DNA of 64,000 nt from Collimonas fungivorans Ter331 (lineage in GTDB: Bacteria > Pseudomonadota > Gammaproteobacteria > Burkholderiales > Burkholderiaceae_D), in NCBI RefSeq assembly GCF_000221045.1, contig NC_015856.1, positions 1,459,317 to 1,523,316 of the forward strand, given 5' to 3'. Position 1 is the stretch's first letter. The number at the start of each line of letters is the position of its first letter. This document shows positions 1 to 12,056 of this stretch, piece after piece. Below the pieces are notes generated by a model that was not told the origin of the DNA, searched no databases, and saw nothing but the letters and a program-made list of their open reading frames with translations. The translations under genes were made by a program, and so were the position numbers.

Positions 1-31
1 GCCGCTTGATGAAAGCTGCGGAGATGCTCAT
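1..31 (-). CDS. RND efflux pump inner-membrane subunit, N-terminal 10 codons only
   Basis: Only the first ten codons lie in the window (reading MSISAAFIKR). The ATG overlaps the TGA of the upstream adaptor gene in an ATGA junction, which implies translational coupling. A short N-terminal tail ending in FIKR or FxxRP is the usual opening of AcrB/MdtB-type RND transporters, and the next gene after an OMF-adaptor pair is normally the RND pump. The call therefore rests mainly on context. The rest of the gene lies beyond the left edge. Confidence 0.55.
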   Translation of the reverse strand, partial: MSISAAFIKR

Positions 32-1209
32 TTGCCGGCCTTTGCCGTCGAGGCGGCAGGAGCGGCAGCTGCGCTGGCTTCAATGATCTTGGCGCCCGGT
101 TTCAGCTTGTACTGGCCATCGACCACGACCCGTTGTCCCACCTCCACGTCCTTGTCGATAACGGCCAGACCGTCCTGGATGTTGGCGACCTGGACCGGCT
201 GGATTTTCACCGAACTGTCAGCGCCGACGACATACATGTAGGTGCCGTCCTGGCTGCGCTGCACCGCTGCCGCCGGCACCGTCAGCGCCTGCTTGCGGTC
301 GCCCAGCACCAGCCGGACATTGACGTACTGGCCCGGCCACAGCACATGCGACGGATTCTGGAAAATGCCTTTCAGCTGCACCGTGCCGGTGCTGGTGTCG
401 ATCTGGTTGTTGAGCAGCGCCAGGTTGCCCTGGGCCAGCATGGCGCTGCTGTTGCGCGCATAGGTTTGCACGCTGAGCGGCTTCTGGCTGCCGCGCAGAG
501 CGCTGTTGATGCTCTGGAAGGTTTCTTCCGGCAGGGTGAACACCACGGCGATCGGATCGATCTGGTTGATCACCACCAGGCCGTTGGTGTCCGCGGCATG
601 GACGATATTGCCAGGATCGACCAGGCGCGCGCCGACCCGGCCGCTGATCGGCGCCAGGATGCGGGTAAAGCTGAGCTGCACCTTGGCAAAGTTGATCTGG
701 GCTTCATCGGCCTGCACCGCCGCTTGCAGCTGGTTCACCTGGGCCTTGGTGGCGTCCAGCGTCTGTTGGGTGGCGGCGTCTTGCTGCACCAGGGTGGTGT
801 AGCGCTGCAGGTCAAGCCGAGAGTTGACCAGCTGCGCCTGGTCCTTGGCTTTTTGCGCCACGGCCTGGTCCAGCTGCGCCTGCAGCGTGCGCGGATCGAT
901 CTGCGCCAGCAGTTGGCCGGCCTTGACGTCCTGGCCTTCGACGAAACCGACCTTGTCGAGCTGGCCGTCGATGCGCGCCTTGACGGTGACGCTGGCATTC
1001 GACGTAACGGTGCCGACGCCGCTCAGGTACATCGGCATATCCTGTTGTTTGACAGTAGCGGTGCTGACCGAGATGGCGCCAGGAGCGGCCTTCGGCGCGC
1101 CCTGGGCATCGGCCTTGTGCACCATGGCCCAGCCGGCGGCGCCGATCAGGACCAGTATCGCGGCGGTGATCAGCAGCGTCGAACGTGGTTTGGAAAGTGT
1201 GGTGGTCAT
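28..1209 (-). CDS. mdtA: MdtA-like RND efflux periplasmic adaptor (membrane fusion protein)
   Basis: Periplasmic adaptor linking an RND pump to an outer-membrane channel. The 393-residue protein has one N-terminal hydrophobic segment (about residues 10-30). A split biotinyl-lipoyl domain follows (VKARIDGQLDKVGF near the start, LAPISGRVGARLVDPGNIV after it), with an alpha-helical hairpin rich in Gln and Ala between the halves. Beta-barrel and membrane-proximal domains follow (IDPIAVVFTLPEE, LNNQIDTSTGTVQLKG, LWPGQYVNVRL). These blocks match the MdtA/AcrA family, and MdtA more closely than AcrA. There is no lipobox, so it is probably anchored by its hydrophobic N-terminus. It sits 18 bp after the outer-membrane channel gene and overlaps the pump gene, as expected for one efflux operon. 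Confidence 0.9.
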   Translation of the reverse strand: MTTTLSKPRSTLLITAAILVLIGAAGWAMVHKADAQGAPKAAPGAISVSTATVKQQDMPMYLSGVGTVTSNASVTVKARIDGQLDKVGFVEGQDVKAGQLLAQIDPRTLQAQLDQAVAQKAKDQAQLVNSRLDLQRYTTLVQQDAATQQTLDATKAQVNQLQAAVQADEAQINFAKVQLSFTRILAPISGRVGARLVDPGNIVHAADTNGLVVINQIDPIAVVFTLPEETFQSINSALRGSQKPLSVQTYARNSSAMLAQGNLALLNNQIDTSTGTVQLKGIFQNPSHVLWPGQYVNVRLVLGDRKQALTVPAAAVQRSQDGTYMYVVGADSSVKIQPVQVANIQDGLAVIDKDVEVGQRVVVDGQYKLKPGAKIIEASAAAAPAASTAKAGK

Positions 1210-1227
1210 CGTTATCGGCTCGCGGAA

Positions 1228-2721
1228 TTAATTGGTCGTATTGTTTTGTGGATTGTTTTGCGCCTGGCCGGCGTGCTGGTCGCCGCGCAGTTGGCTGGCG
1301 TCCCAGCCGCCGCCGACAGCCTTGATCAGCGCCACGCTCGCCAGCAGCTGGCGTCCCAGCAATTGCACCAGGGTGCGTTCATTGCCGAGGGAAAGGGTTT
1401 GCGCGGTGACCACCGTCAGATAGGTCGCGGTGCCGGCGCGGTACTGGCTCAGCGCCAGCCGTTCCGCCAGTTGCGAAGCCTGCACCGCCTGGTTCTGGGC
1501 GATCGCTTCCTGGTCCAGGACCTTGAGCGTGGCCAGGTTGTCTTCCACTTCCTGGAAGCCGCCCAGCACGGTCTGTTTGTATTGCGCTACCGCGGCGTCG
1601 TAGACGGCGATGGCCTGGTCGCTATGCGCGCGCCGCAGGCCGCCGTCGAAAATGGTTTCAGCCAGCGCCGCGCCCAGCGACCAGACCCGGCTTGGGGTAT
1701 CGAACCACTGCGCCAGGCTGGCGCTGTTGAAACCGCCGCTGGCGCTCAAGGTCAAGGCCGGGAAAAAGGCAGCCTTGGCGACGCCGATGTTGGCGTTGGC
1801 GACCGCTACCTGGCGTTCAGCGCTGGCGATGTCGGGACGGCGCTCCAGCAGGTCGGACGGCAGGCCGGCCGGAACCGGCAGCAAGCCAGCCTGCATCTTG
1901 CTCAGCATCTGGGTATCGGCCGGCAGCGCAGCCAGGTTGAAGCCGGAAGGCGCTTTGCCGGTGAGGATGGCGATCGCATGTTCCAGCTGGCTACGCTGCG
2001 CCTGCAGGTCGATGGCCTGGGCTTCCGCGGTTTTCAGCTGGCTTTCAGCCAGCGCCACGTCCGAGCGAAGCGCCACGCCGGCGGCGTACTGGTTCTGGGT
2101 CAGCTGCAGCGAGCGGGCGTAGGCAGCGGTGGTGCGCGCATACAGATCTTTCAGCAGGTCGGTGATGCGCAGTTGCAGATAATCTTGCGCCAGGGTGGCC
2201 TGGATGCTGAGGCGGGCGGCGGCCAGGTCGGCCGCGCTGGCCTGGATGCCGGCGTCGCCGGCTTCCACCGAGCGCCGCACGCTGCCCCAGATATCCGGTT
2301 CCCAGCTGCCTTGCAGGCCGGCGTTATAACTGTTGCCGATCTTGACGCCGCTGCTGTTGGTGCGCGAACGGTCTGTTCCGGCACTGATGCCGGCCGTCGG
2401 CCAGAAGCCGGCGCGCGCGGCATCGCCGGCGGCACGCGCCTGGCGGTACTGGGCTTCCGCCACGCGGATGTTCTGGTTAGCCTGGTTGGCTTGCTGCACC
2501 AGGCCGTTCAGGGTGGCGTCGCCGTAGACTTCCCACCAGTTGCTGCTGTCTATCTGCTGCGGTTGCGCCTGTTTCCACGGGCCGCTTTCTTTATAGGCGG
2601 CGGGTACGTCCATTGCGGGGCGCACGTAATCGGGACCGACTGCGCAGCCGGCCAGCGCAAACGCAATCGCGGCAGCCATGGCGGTGGCTGAGAAGGTTCT
2701 TGGGGGAAAGGGAAAATTCAT
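1228..2721 (-). CDS. Outer-membrane efflux lipoprotein, NodT/OprM family
   Basis: TolC-like outer-membrane channel of a tripartite efflux system. The start is placed at the ATG at 2721 because it gives a short signal peptide ending in the lipobox LAGC (acylated Cys26) and has AGGA just upstream. An upstream in-frame ATG at 2778 would put about 20 unlikely residues before the signal. After the lipobox comes GPDYVRPAMDVP, typical of NodT-family outer-membrane factors. Two OEP repeats follow, each with long Ala/Gln-rich helices, and the RRPDIASAERQ block marks the second. Length 497 residues, normal for the family. First gene of the channel-adaptor-pump operon. Confidence 0.92.
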   Translation of the reverse strand: MNFPFPPRTFSATAMAAAIAFALAGCAVGPDYVRPAMDVPAAYKESGPWKQAQPQQIDSSNWWEVYGDATLNGLVQQANQANQNIRVAEAQYRQARAAGDAARAGFWPTAGISAGTDRSRTNSSGVKIGNSYNAGLQGSWEPDIWGSVRRSVEAGDAGIQASAADLAAARLSIQATLAQDYLQLRITDLLKDLYARTTAAYARSLQLTQNQYAAGVALRSDVALAESQLKTAEAQAIDLQAQRSQLEHAIAILTGKAPSGFNLAALPADTQMLSKMQAGLLPVPAGLPSDLLERRPDIASAERQVAVANANIGVAKAAFFPALTLSASGGFNSASLAQWFDTPSRVWSLGAALAETIFDGGLRRAHSDQAIAVYDAAVAQYKQTVLGGFQEVEDNLATLKVLDQEAIAQNQAVQASQLAERLALSQYRAGTATYLTVVTAQTLSLGNERTLVQLLGRQLLASVALIKAVGGGWDASQLRGDQHAGQAQNNPQNNTTN

Positions 2722-2741
2722 GAGTCCTGGGCTGACGATCG

Positions 2742-2768
2742 GCACATCGGATGGAGTGTCCGATGTGC
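2742..2768. promoter_or_regulatory. 10-bp perfect inverted repeat upstream of the efflux operon
   Basis: The arms GCACATCGGA and TCCGATGTGC are perfect complements separated by 7 bases. They lie 21-47 bp upstream of the ATG of the outer-membrane channel gene. No T-run follows on the minus strand, so it is not a simple terminator. It may be a hairpin in the mRNA leader or a repressor operator for the efflux operon. A shorter repeat, TGACA-ATTC-TGTCA (2848-2861), overlaps the stop of the MFS gene. Confidence 0.45.
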
Positions 2769-2858
2769 AGGTCAACACAAGCGCAGCACCGGACAGTATT
2801 TGAGAACACTTTAAAGCTTGCTGCGGTACGTGATGCTGTCGCTAGTATGACAATTCTG

Positions 2859-4271
2859 TCAGTTTCGCCCGTGCTTGATGCGCAATGCGCTGATGATGGT
2901 GGCAAGCAAGGTTGCGCTTGCGGCAAGCCAGAGCGACAAATGCACTGCGCTGGCGTCTAGCTGCGCAGTACTGGCGCTGGCTTGGGCGATGCTGGTAGCG
3001 GCCAGCACCACGGCAACCAATGCTGCTCCCAACGACTGGCCGAAGGTGCGGGCAATCGCCAGTACGCCGGAGGCGGTGCCGCTGCGGGCGCGCGGTGCAT
3101 TGCTCAGCATTTCGCGGTTGTTTGGGCTTTGGAAGAAGCCGAAGCCGAGTCCGCAGACGAACGCACGCCACAGGATGTCCGGGATGGAGGCGTGTTCGCC
3201 GAGGCAGGCCAGCAGCGCCAGGCCGGTGGTCAGCACCAGCAGGCCACAGGTTGACAGCAACGCCGCCGAGTAGCGGTCGGCCAGGCGGCCGGCGATCGGC
3301 GCGGTGATGGCGATCGCTACCGGCCAGGGTGTAAACAAGGCCGCTGACAGTAGCGGACTGAAACCGTACGCGCCCTGGAACAGGAACGGCAGTGCAATAA
3401 AGGCAATGCCCTGGCCGACGAAAGAGCAGAGCGAGGTGGCGACTGCCATCGAAAAGCGCTGTGATGCAAAAATGTCAAGCGGCAACAGCGGTGCGGAATA
3501 ACGACGTTGTCTAATGATAAATAAAATTACCGATGCCAAGGCGATCCCGCCCAGCAGCAGCTCCTGGGTCCAGCTATCGTGGCGCGACAGCCCGTCGACC
3601 GCCATGACGATGGTGCCCAGCGCCAGCGCCGAGAGCACGGCGCCGACCGCATCGAAGCGGCCGCCGCGGCCCGGATCGCGCGGCAGCACGCGGCGCGCCA
3701 GCAGCAGGGTGACGATGCCGAGCGGCACATTGACGGCAAACAGCCACTGCCAGCTCAGCACCGACAGCATCAGGCCGCCGATGGCCGGGCCGGCGGCGGT
3801 GGAGGACGCCACCACCAGGGCATTGATGCCCAGCGCCGCGCCCAGCAGGCGGGTCGGGAAGATATTGCGGTAGAGCGCCGGGCCGATGCTCATGGCGGCA
3901 GCGCCGCCGACGCCTTGCAAAAAACGCATGCCGTTCAGCATCGCCAGCGACGGCGACAGGGCGCAGCCCAGCGAAGCCAGGGTGAATGCCAGGATGCCGC
4001 TCATATAAACACGGCGAAAACCCAGGACTTCGCCCAGCGAGGCGAAAGTGACCATGGTCATGGCGCCGGCGAGTATATAAGCATTGGCGATCCAGACCGC
4101 GGCTGCCGGGTCGACCTGCAGGCTGCGCGCGATCATGGGCAGCGCGACGTTAACAATGGAGCCGTCCAGCACGGTCATGCTGGTGCCGAGGATCATGACG
4201 ATAATCGCTACCCGGCGCGCCGCGCCGGGCAAGCCATCGTCTTCAGGCAGGTCGCCGAACAGCTGGCTCAT
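2859..4271 (-). CDS. MFS drug transporter, DHA2 (EmrB/QacA) family
   Basis: Proton-driven inner-membrane exporter, probably for drugs or other amphiphiles. The 470-residue protein has about 14 hydrophobic segments. It carries the DHA2 opening MTVLDGSIVNVALP in helix 1, the motif A region (LGEVLGFRRVYM) after helix 2, and the antiporter motif C (GPAIGGLM) in helix 5. The start at 4271 gives a short cytoplasmic N-terminus before helix 1. It lies upstream of and in the same direction as the efflux operon, but 137 bp with an inverted repeat separates them, so co-transcription is uncertain. It is divergent from pyrG. The substrate cannot be read from the sequence. Confidence 0.88.
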   Translation of the reverse strand: MSQLFGDLPEDDGLPGAARRVAIIVMILGTSMTVLDGSIVNVALPMIARSLQVDPAAAVWIANAYILAGAMTMVTFASLGEVLGFRRVYMSGILAFTLASLGCALSPSLAMLNGMRFLQGVGGAAAMSIGPALYRNIFPTRLLGAALGINALVVASSTAAGPAIGGLMLSVLSWQWLFAVNVPLGIVTLLLARRVLPRDPGRGGRFDAVGAVLSALALGTIVMAVDGLSRHDSWTQELLLGGIALASVILFIIRQRRYSAPLLPLDIFASQRFSMAVATSLCSFVGQGIAFIALPFLFQGAYGFSPLLSAALFTPWPVAIAITAPIAGRLADRYSAALLSTCGLLVLTTGLALLACLGEHASIPDILWRAFVCGLGFGFFQSPNNREMLSNAPRARSGTASGVLAIARTFGQSLGAALVAVVLAATSIAQASASTAQLDASAVHLSLWLAASATLLATIISALRIKHGRN

Positions 4272-4525
4272 GCAGCAAGGCGCGGCTTTGGCGCAACACT
4301 TGATTGAAATAATGGCGAGGTAGGCACAGGCAACAATAAAATGGGTAATAAGATCAAGGCGGCATTGACAGGGCGGGGCGGAAGCCGCGAATTATCACAT
4401 GAAGCGCGATTTCACGCATGGGCCTGGGCTGCCTGCCAAGCGGGGCGATCACGAGGGTGCCACGGGGGCAGCAACAAATAGCCGCATTTTTCAGGTCGCC
4501 GGCGGCTGCCGCGGCGCCTGTTTGA

Positions 4526-6226
<1,701 letters not shown>

Positions 6227-6235
6227 GGAAAGAAC

Positions 6236-7090
6236 ATGAAACTTTGTGGCTTCGACATCGGCCTGGATCAGCCGTTTTTCCTGATCGCCGGTCCGTGCGT
6301 GATCGAGTCGCGCCAGATGGCGCTCGACACCGCCGGGATACTGAAAGAGATCACCAGCGAGCTGGGCATCAACTTCATCTACAAATCGTCTTTCGACAAG
6401 GCGAACCGTTCTTCCGGTTCTTCTTTCCGCGGCCTCGGCATGGAAAAAGGGCTGGAGATCCTGGCTGAAGTCAAAGCGCAAATCGGCGTGCCGGTGTTGA
6501 CCGATATCCATGAAATCTATGAAATCAAGCCGGTGGCAGCGGTGGTCGATGTCTTGCAGACGCCGGCCTTCCTGTGCCGCCAGACCGATTTCATCAACGC
6601 TTGCGCCCAATCGGGCAAGCCGGTGAATATCAAGAAGGGCCAGTTCCTGGCGCCGCACGACATGATCAATGTCATCGCCAAGGCGCGTGCCGCGGCCCGC
6701 GAAGCCGGCCTGCCGGAAGATAATTTCATGGCCTGCGAGCGTGGCGCTTCGTTCGGCTACAACAACCTGGTGTCCGACATGCGCTCGCTGGCGATCATGC
6801 GCGAAACCGGTTGTCCGGTAGTGTTCGACGCCACCCACTCGGTGCAGTTGCCGGGCGGCCAGGGCAGCACTTCCGGCGGCCAGCGCGAATTCGTGCCGGT
6901 GCTGGCGCGCGCTGCGATTGCGGTGGGCGTGGCCGGCGTATTCATGGAAACCCATCCGAATCCGGCCGAAGCCAAATCGGACGGACCGAATGCGGTGCCG
7001 TTGAACCGCATCAAGGAATTGTTGTCGACCATGATCGACCTGGATCGGGTCGTCAAGAAGAATGGCTTTATCGAAAGCAATTTCGGTTGA
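6236..7090 (+). CDS. kdsA: 3-deoxy-8-phosphooctulonate synthase (KDO-8-phosphate synthase)
   Basis: Condenses phosphoenolpyruvate with arabinose 5-phosphate to KDO-8-phosphate, for the lipopolysaccharide inner core. The 284-residue protein has the family blocks [51 protein letters not shown] and [11 protein letters not shown]. The Cys in FMACERG is at the position that separates metal-dependent from metal-independent enzymes; I did not classify it. AAGGAAAG stands just before the ATG. It lies 9 bp after pyrG and probably shares its transcript. Confidence 0.97.
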   Translation: MKLCGFDIGLDQPFFLIAGPCVIESRQMALDTAGILKEITSELGINFIYKSSFDKANRSSGSSFRGLGMEKGLEILAEVKAQIGVPVLTDIHEIYEIKPVAAVVDVLQTPAFLCRQTDFINACAQSGKPVNIKKGQFLAPHDMINVIAKARAAAREAGLPEDNFMACERGASFGYNNLVSDMRSLAIMRETGCPVVFDATHSVQLPGGQGSTSGGQREFVPVLARAAIAVGVAGVFMETHPNPAEAKSDGPNAVPLNRIKELLSTMIDLDRVVKKNGFIESNFG

Positions 7091-7171
7091 TTGCTTGGGG
7101 GATGGAATATATCGCTGCCGCTATACAGGCAAGTGGCTGCGCGTGAAGTCTGTTCCCGCAAATGGTTTTAA

Positions 7172-8488
<1,317 letters not shown>

Positions 8489-8495
8489 TCAAGCC

Positions 8496-8520
8496 GGGGT
8501 GGGCACCAAGTGTCCACCCC
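8496..8520 (+). terminator. Strong stem-loop between eno and ftsB, no T-run
   Basis: GGGGTGGGCAC and GTGTCCACCCC form an 11-bp stem (one G-U pair) with a 3-base loop, 8 bp after the eno stop. No T-run follows, so it may be a processing or stability hairpin that shields the eno 3' end, rather than a full terminator. Confidence 0.5.
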
Positions 8521-8557
8521 GATCTACATTTAAGACAGCAGAACCAAGCCCGAAACG

Positions 8558-8932
8558 ATGCGCCTGATTGCCATTTTCCTGACTGCCTTGCTGATACTGG
8601 TCCAGTACCCACTGTGGCTAGGCAAGGGCGGCTGGCTGCGCGTCTGGGACATGGATCAGCAAGTGCATGCGGCGCATGACAAGCTCGACGAGCTGAAGGC
8701 CCGCAACGCCAAGCTGGATTCGGAAGTACATGATTTGAAAGAAGGCACCGGCGCGGTCGAAGAACGGGCGCGCACCGAGCTGGGCATGATCAAGCAGGAC
8801 GAGATTTTTATCCAGGTGCTCGATCCGAACGGCAATCCGGCCGATGCGCCGGCGCCGCCCAATGCGGCGTTGACCGCGGTGGAAAAGACCGTAGCGGTCG
8901 CCGTGCCAACCGAAAAGAAACCAGAACGCTAA
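8558..8932 (+). CDS. ftsB: Cell division protein FtsB
   Basis: Bitopic septum protein that forms the FtsQLB complex and passes the constriction signal to FtsWI. The 124 residues comprise a very short cytoplasmic N-terminus, one membrane span (about residues 4-20, [17 protein letters not shown]), and the [12 protein letters not shown] segment. A coiled coil of about 35 residues follows ([16 protein letters not shown]-like heptads), then a Pro/Ala-rich tail. The family usually follows eno in beta- and gammaproteobacteria, as here. Two small inverted repeats follow the gene: GCTAAC-TTTC-GTTAGC at the stop codon (8928-8943) and GGGCGCC/GGCGCCC (8949-8974), between ftsB and the convergent hslO. 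Confidence 0.93.
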   Translation: MRLIAIFLTALLILVQYPLWLGKGGWLRVWDMDQQVHAAHDKLDELKARNAKLDSEVHDLKEGTGAVEERARTELGMIKQDEIFIQVLDPNGNPADAPAPPNAALTAVEKTVAVAVPTEKKPER

Positions 8933-8948
8933 CTTTCGTTAGCCAGCA

Positions 8949-8974
8949 GGGCGCCCATGCTGTTCGCGGCGCCC
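8949..8974. terminator. Inverted repeat between convergent ftsB and hslO
   Basis: The arms GGGCGCC and GGCGCCC are a perfect 7-bp match around a 12-base loop. The position between two convergent stop codons suggests a shared, possibly Rho-assisted, terminator. Neither side carries a T-run. Confidence 0.35.
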
Positions 8975-8985
8975 ATACTCCAATC

Positions 8986-9948
8986 TTAATGTTTGCTGCT
9001 GCCGGTAGAGAGCAGCGCTTCAACCGGCGCCGTGCTGGCGAACAGGTGCGCGCAGTCGACTTTGTCGAATTCATAATGCTGGCCGCAAAAATCGCAATCC
9101 ACCGCCAGCTTGCCGAGGTCTGCCAGAGCTTCCTCGATTTCAGGCTGGCCCAGCATCTTCAGCATGTTGCCGACTTTTTCGCGTGAACAATTGCACTGGA
9201 AGCTGGGCTGCTGCGGTTCGAAAACACGGATGGTTTCTTCCCAGAACAGGCGGCGCATCAAAGTCTGGATGTCCGTCGACAGCATTTCTTCCGGACGCAG
9301 GGTGCCGCCCAGCGCCAGGAAACGGTTCCAGGTTTCCAGTTCATCGTTGACCGGCACGTCGATGCCGCCGTGGTTCGGCAGTTTCTGCAGCAGCAAGCCG
9401 CGCGCAACCTTGTCGTCGGCGGCCAGCCACAGCTTGGTGTCCAGCTGTTCCGAGCGCAGCATGTAGTTTTCAATGACGGTAGCGACATTCTCTCCATCCA
9501 GCGGCACGATGCCCTGGTAAGCCTGCTGGCCAGGCATCTTGTCCTGCGGGTCGAGCGTAATCGCAAAGCGTCCCTGGCCGTTCAGGTTGACCAGTTGCGA
9601 CATGGTGGCGTCGGGGTCGATCACCGCATCCGGCGCCAGCTTGGCGGTGGCGCGCATCTGCAGCTGCGAATCGCACTCGGCCACCAGCAGCCGGATCGGA
9701 CCGTCGCCGTGGATCTGCATGACGATGACGCCGTTGAATTTCAGGTTAGCCGACAGCAAGGCCGCCGCCGCCATCATTTCGCCCAGCAGGGTCTTGACCG
9801 GCGTCGGATAGTTGCGGTGCGCCAGCACTTGCTGCCAGGTGGACGACAGCTCCACCAGCTCGCCGCGCACGGCGGCGTTCTCCACCATGAATTTTTGCAG
9901 TGAATCGCCGTGCGCGTCGCCGGCATCCGTCATCTTTGTTACGTCCAT
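8986..9948 (-). CDS. hslO: Hsp33 redox-regulated chaperonin
   Basis: Cytosolic holdase activated by oxidative unfolding. The 320-residue protein has the Hsp33 core (LLGEMMAAAALLSANLKFNG, IQIHGDGP-like, GQGRFAITLDP, YQGIVPLDGE). It also has the C-terminal redox switch of four zinc-binding cysteines, CNC (Cys252, Cys254) and CDFC (Cys285, Cys288). Two starts are possible: ATG at 9948 and ATG at 9933. Neither has a good ribosome site, so the longer one is listed. It is convergent with ftsB. Confidence 0.96.
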   Translation of the reverse strand: MDVTKMTDAGDAHGDSLQKFMVENAAVRGELVELSSTWQQVLAHRNYPTPVKTLLGEMMAAAALLSANLKFNGVIVMQIHGDGPIRLLVAECDSQLQMRATAKLAPDAVIDPDATMSQLVNLNGQGRFAITLDPQDKMPGQQAYQGIVPLDGENVATVIENYMLRSEQLDTKLWLAADDKVARGLLLQKLPNHGGIDVPVNDELETWNRFLALGGTLRPEEMLSTDIQTLMRRLFWEETIRVFEPQQPSFQCNCSREKVGNMLKMLGQPEIEEALADLGKLAVDCDFCGQHYEFDKVDCAHLFASTAPVEALLSTGSSKH

Positions 9949-9965
9949 ATTTTTTATCCGCTGAT

Positions 9966-9993
9966 GTATTACTTCTACCGTATTACTTCTAAT
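9966..9993. repeat. 14-bp tandem duplication upstream of hslO
   Basis: Two adjacent copies of a 14-bp unit (GTATTACTTCTACC and GTATTACTTCTAAT) lie in the gap between hslO and the carbonic anhydrase gene. Slipped-strand duplication is the simplest origin. Similar short tandem copies occur elsewhere in the window at gene ends. Confidence 0.7.
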
Positions 9994-10017
9994 TTATTGC
10001 TTCAAAACTGCTGCCCG

Positions 10018-10542
10018 CTATCCGATCAGCTTCAAGCTGTCCTTGTATTCCTGCCCGCGCTGTATGTAATGCGCGGCGTTGCCGGCCAGCGCTGCTATAT
10101 CCTGCTCGCTCAGGGTGCGTACGGCCTTGGCCGGGCTGCCGATGATCAGCGAGTTGTCCGGGAATTCCTTGCCTTCCGTGACCAGCGCGCCGGCGCCGAC
10201 CAGGCAGTTCTTGCCGATCTTGGCGCCGTTCAGGATCACTGCTTGGATGCCGATCAGGGCGCCGTCGCCAATCGTGCATCCATGCAACATTGCCTGGTGG
10301 CCGACGGTCACGTTCTTGCCCAGCGTCAGGGGAAAACCCATGTCGGTATGCAAGGTGCAGCTTTCCTGTACATTGCTGCCTTGGCCGACCGTGATCAATT
10401 CATTGTCGCCGCGGATGGTGACCCCGAACCAGACGCTGGCGTCGGCTTCGATCCTGACCTTGCCGATCAGGTTGGCGGACGGCGCGATGTATGCTGACGG
10501 GGCGATGTCGGGGGCATGCTCGCCCAATTGATAGATGGCCAT
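10018..10542 (-). CDS. Gamma-class carbonic anhydrase family protein (YrdA-like)
   Basis: Left-handed beta-helix hexapeptide protein, homotrimeric in its family. With the start at 10542 ([20 protein letters not shown]) it has 174 residues, the standard family N-terminus. An ATG at 10587 would add 15 residues and has a somewhat better ribosome site (AGGG), so that start cannot be excluded. The three metal-binding histidines are visible: His65 in LHTD, and His82 and His87 in GHQAMLHG. Many relatives show weak or no carbonic anhydrase activity, so catalysis is not certain. It is divergent from the DUF455 gene. Confidence 0.88.
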   Translation of the reverse strand: MAIYQLGEHAPDIAPSAYIAPSANLIGKVRIEADASVWFGVTIRGDNELITVGQGSNVQESCTLHTDMGFPLTLGKNVTVGHQAMLHGCTIGDGALIGIQAVILNGAKIGKNCLVGAGALVTEGKEFPDNSLIIGSPAKAVRTLSEQDIAALAGNAAHYIQRGQEYKDSLKLIG

Positions 10543-10661
10543 AAATTTGTGTAAAATCCGCTCCGTAAAATGCTGGTTGTCGGGCATTGCCCTGATTCAA
10601 TCCCTGTAGATAGGCCCATATTGCGATTTTTCAACCGTAGCGCCATTTTACCGCTCTCGAC

Positions 10662-11495
10662 ATGAACCATTCACCCTTTCCCGATCCGGCTGACTTGCGC
10701 CGCGCCGCCTTGCGTTGTTTGTGCGAGGCCGACGTCGCTGCCAAGGTGGCAGGTGTCGGGGCGCTGGCGGCGGCCTGGGAAAGCGGCGCCATGGCGCTGG
10801 ACAGCCAGTGCGAATTGCAGGCAAGCCTGAGCATACCGGGGCGTCCTCCGCAGCCCTTGCTGGTGCCGCCGCGCGAAGTCAAGCACCGCTCCATGGCTAC
10901 TCTGGAAGGGCGGGCCGCCATGATCCACGCCCTGGCGCATATCGAATTCAACGCCATCAACCTGGCGCTGGATGCGATCTGGCGCTTTGTCGGCATGCCA
11001 ATGGACTATTATGCCGACTGGCTGCGCGTTGCAAAGGAAGAAGCTTATCACTTTAGCCTGCTGGCAATGCACTTGCAGGGCCTGGGCTTTGCCTACGGCG
11101 ATTTCTCGGCGCATAACAGCTTGTGGGAACTGACTGAAAAGACCAGCCATGACATTTTGGCCAGGATGGCGCTGGTGCCGCGCCTGATGGAAGCGCGCGG
11201 CCTGGATGCCTCGCCGCGCACCCGCGCCAAGCTGGCGCAGGCCGGCGATGAACAAGCGGCGGCGATCATAGACATCATCCTGCGCGACGAGATCGGCCAC
11301 GTGGCGATCGGCAACCGCTGGTATGGCTGGCTGTGCCAGGCGCGCGGGCTGGAGCCGCTGGCGACATTCGCCGCCCTGGCGGTGCAGCACCAGGCGCCGC
11401 AGTTGCGCGGACCGTTCAATATGGAAGCGAGGAGGGCGGCCGGTTTTTCCGAGTTGGAATTGCAGGCCTTGCTACAGGAAATGGGGCAGGCTTAA
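10662..11495 (+). CDS. DUF455 ferritin-like domain protein
   Basis: Function unknown. The 277-residue protein belongs to the DUF455 family, a ferritin-like four-helix fold. Carboxylate/histidine pairs suitable for a di-metal site are visible in HALAHIEFNAINLALD, AKEEAYHF and LRDEIGHVAIGN. The spacing of these E-x(2)-H elements is typical of ferritin-like di-iron proteins. In relatives it is often beside tRNA- or cell-envelope genes. Here it is divergent from the carbonic anhydrase gene and convergent with the RDD gene (7 bp between stop codons). Confidence 0.82.
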   Translation: MNHSPFPDPADLRRAALRCLCEADVAAKVAGVGALAAAWESGAMALDSQCELQASLSIPGRPPQPLLVPPREVKHRSMATLEGRAAMIHALAHIEFNAINLALDAIWRFVGMPMDYYADWLRVAKEEAYHFSLLAMHLQGLGFAYGDFSAHNSLWELTEKTSHDILARMALVPRLMEARGLDASPRTRAKLAQAGDEQAAAIIDIILRDEIGHVAIGNRWYGWLCQARGLEPLATFAALAVQHQAPQLRGPFNMEARRAAGFSELELQALLQEMGQA

Positions 11496-11502
11496 GCGCG
11501 CT

Positions 11503-12051
11503 TCAGTGATACCACTTGTGCTTGCCGGGGCGTTTGGCGATTTCCGCCATGTCTACCAGCCTGGTGCCGGCGATGCGGTCATGCAGGAACTGGCGCTGCG
11601 GATCGAGGTAGATGGTCAGCGCCCACAGCAGGAAATTCGCGGCCGGGATCCAGACCAGCATCCAGGTATGCGCGCCCAGCGCCCACGCCAGCGCCAGTCC
11701 GGGCAGGAACCAGCACCAGCTGAGCAGGAAGCGGATGGCGGCGCGGCCGGCCTTGACTGCGCTGCCGTCGCGGTTGACCAGCTGGATGCGCCAGGTTTTC
11801 ATGGCCAGCGTTTGTCCGCCGTGGCTCCAGCACCAGACAAAATACAGGGTCAGCACGATGAACAGCCAGGCTTGCTGGGCATGTCGCAGGTAAAGCGCGT
11901 GGCGCTGCTGCAGCAAGGTCGAGAAAATCCAGCCCGAAATGAACAGGATGCCGAACAGCAGCATCGATTCATACATGATGCTGCCGAAGCGGCGTTTCAG
12001 CGATGGCGTCTGCTGCTGGCTGGAGAGCTGGGGTGTTGCGGAAGGATCCAA
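11503..12051 (-). CDS. RDD family membrane protein
   Basis: Small inner-membrane protein of 182 residues with the RDD fold. It has a cytoplasmic N-terminus, two hydrophobic segments (about 27-45 and 63-78) and the conserved block GGQTLAMKTWRIQLVNRDG. A hydrophobic pair and the closing DRIAGTRLVD follow. RDD proteins are poorly characterised; some act as cation/proton antiporters. It is the last gene of the sigma factor-DUF3619-DUF3106-RDD operon, 5 bp after DUF3106, so a role in the same envelope response is likely. Confidence 0.88.
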   Translation of the reverse strand: MDPSATPQLSSQQQTPSLKRRFGSIMYESMLLFGILFISGWIFSTLLQQRHALYLRHAQQAWLFIVLTLYFVWCWSHGGQTLAMKTWRIQLVNRDGSAVKAGRAAIRFLLSWCWFLPGLALAWALGAHTWMLVWIPAANFLLWALTIYLDPQRQFLHDRIAGTRLVDMAEIAKRPGKHKWYH

Positions 12052-12056
12052 AATGC

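Noticed and set aside
133-2691. Open frame of 852 codons on the plus strand
   Set aside because: It runs antisense through two well-supported efflux genes, has no family resemblance, and is the product of GC-rich codon bias on the other strand.
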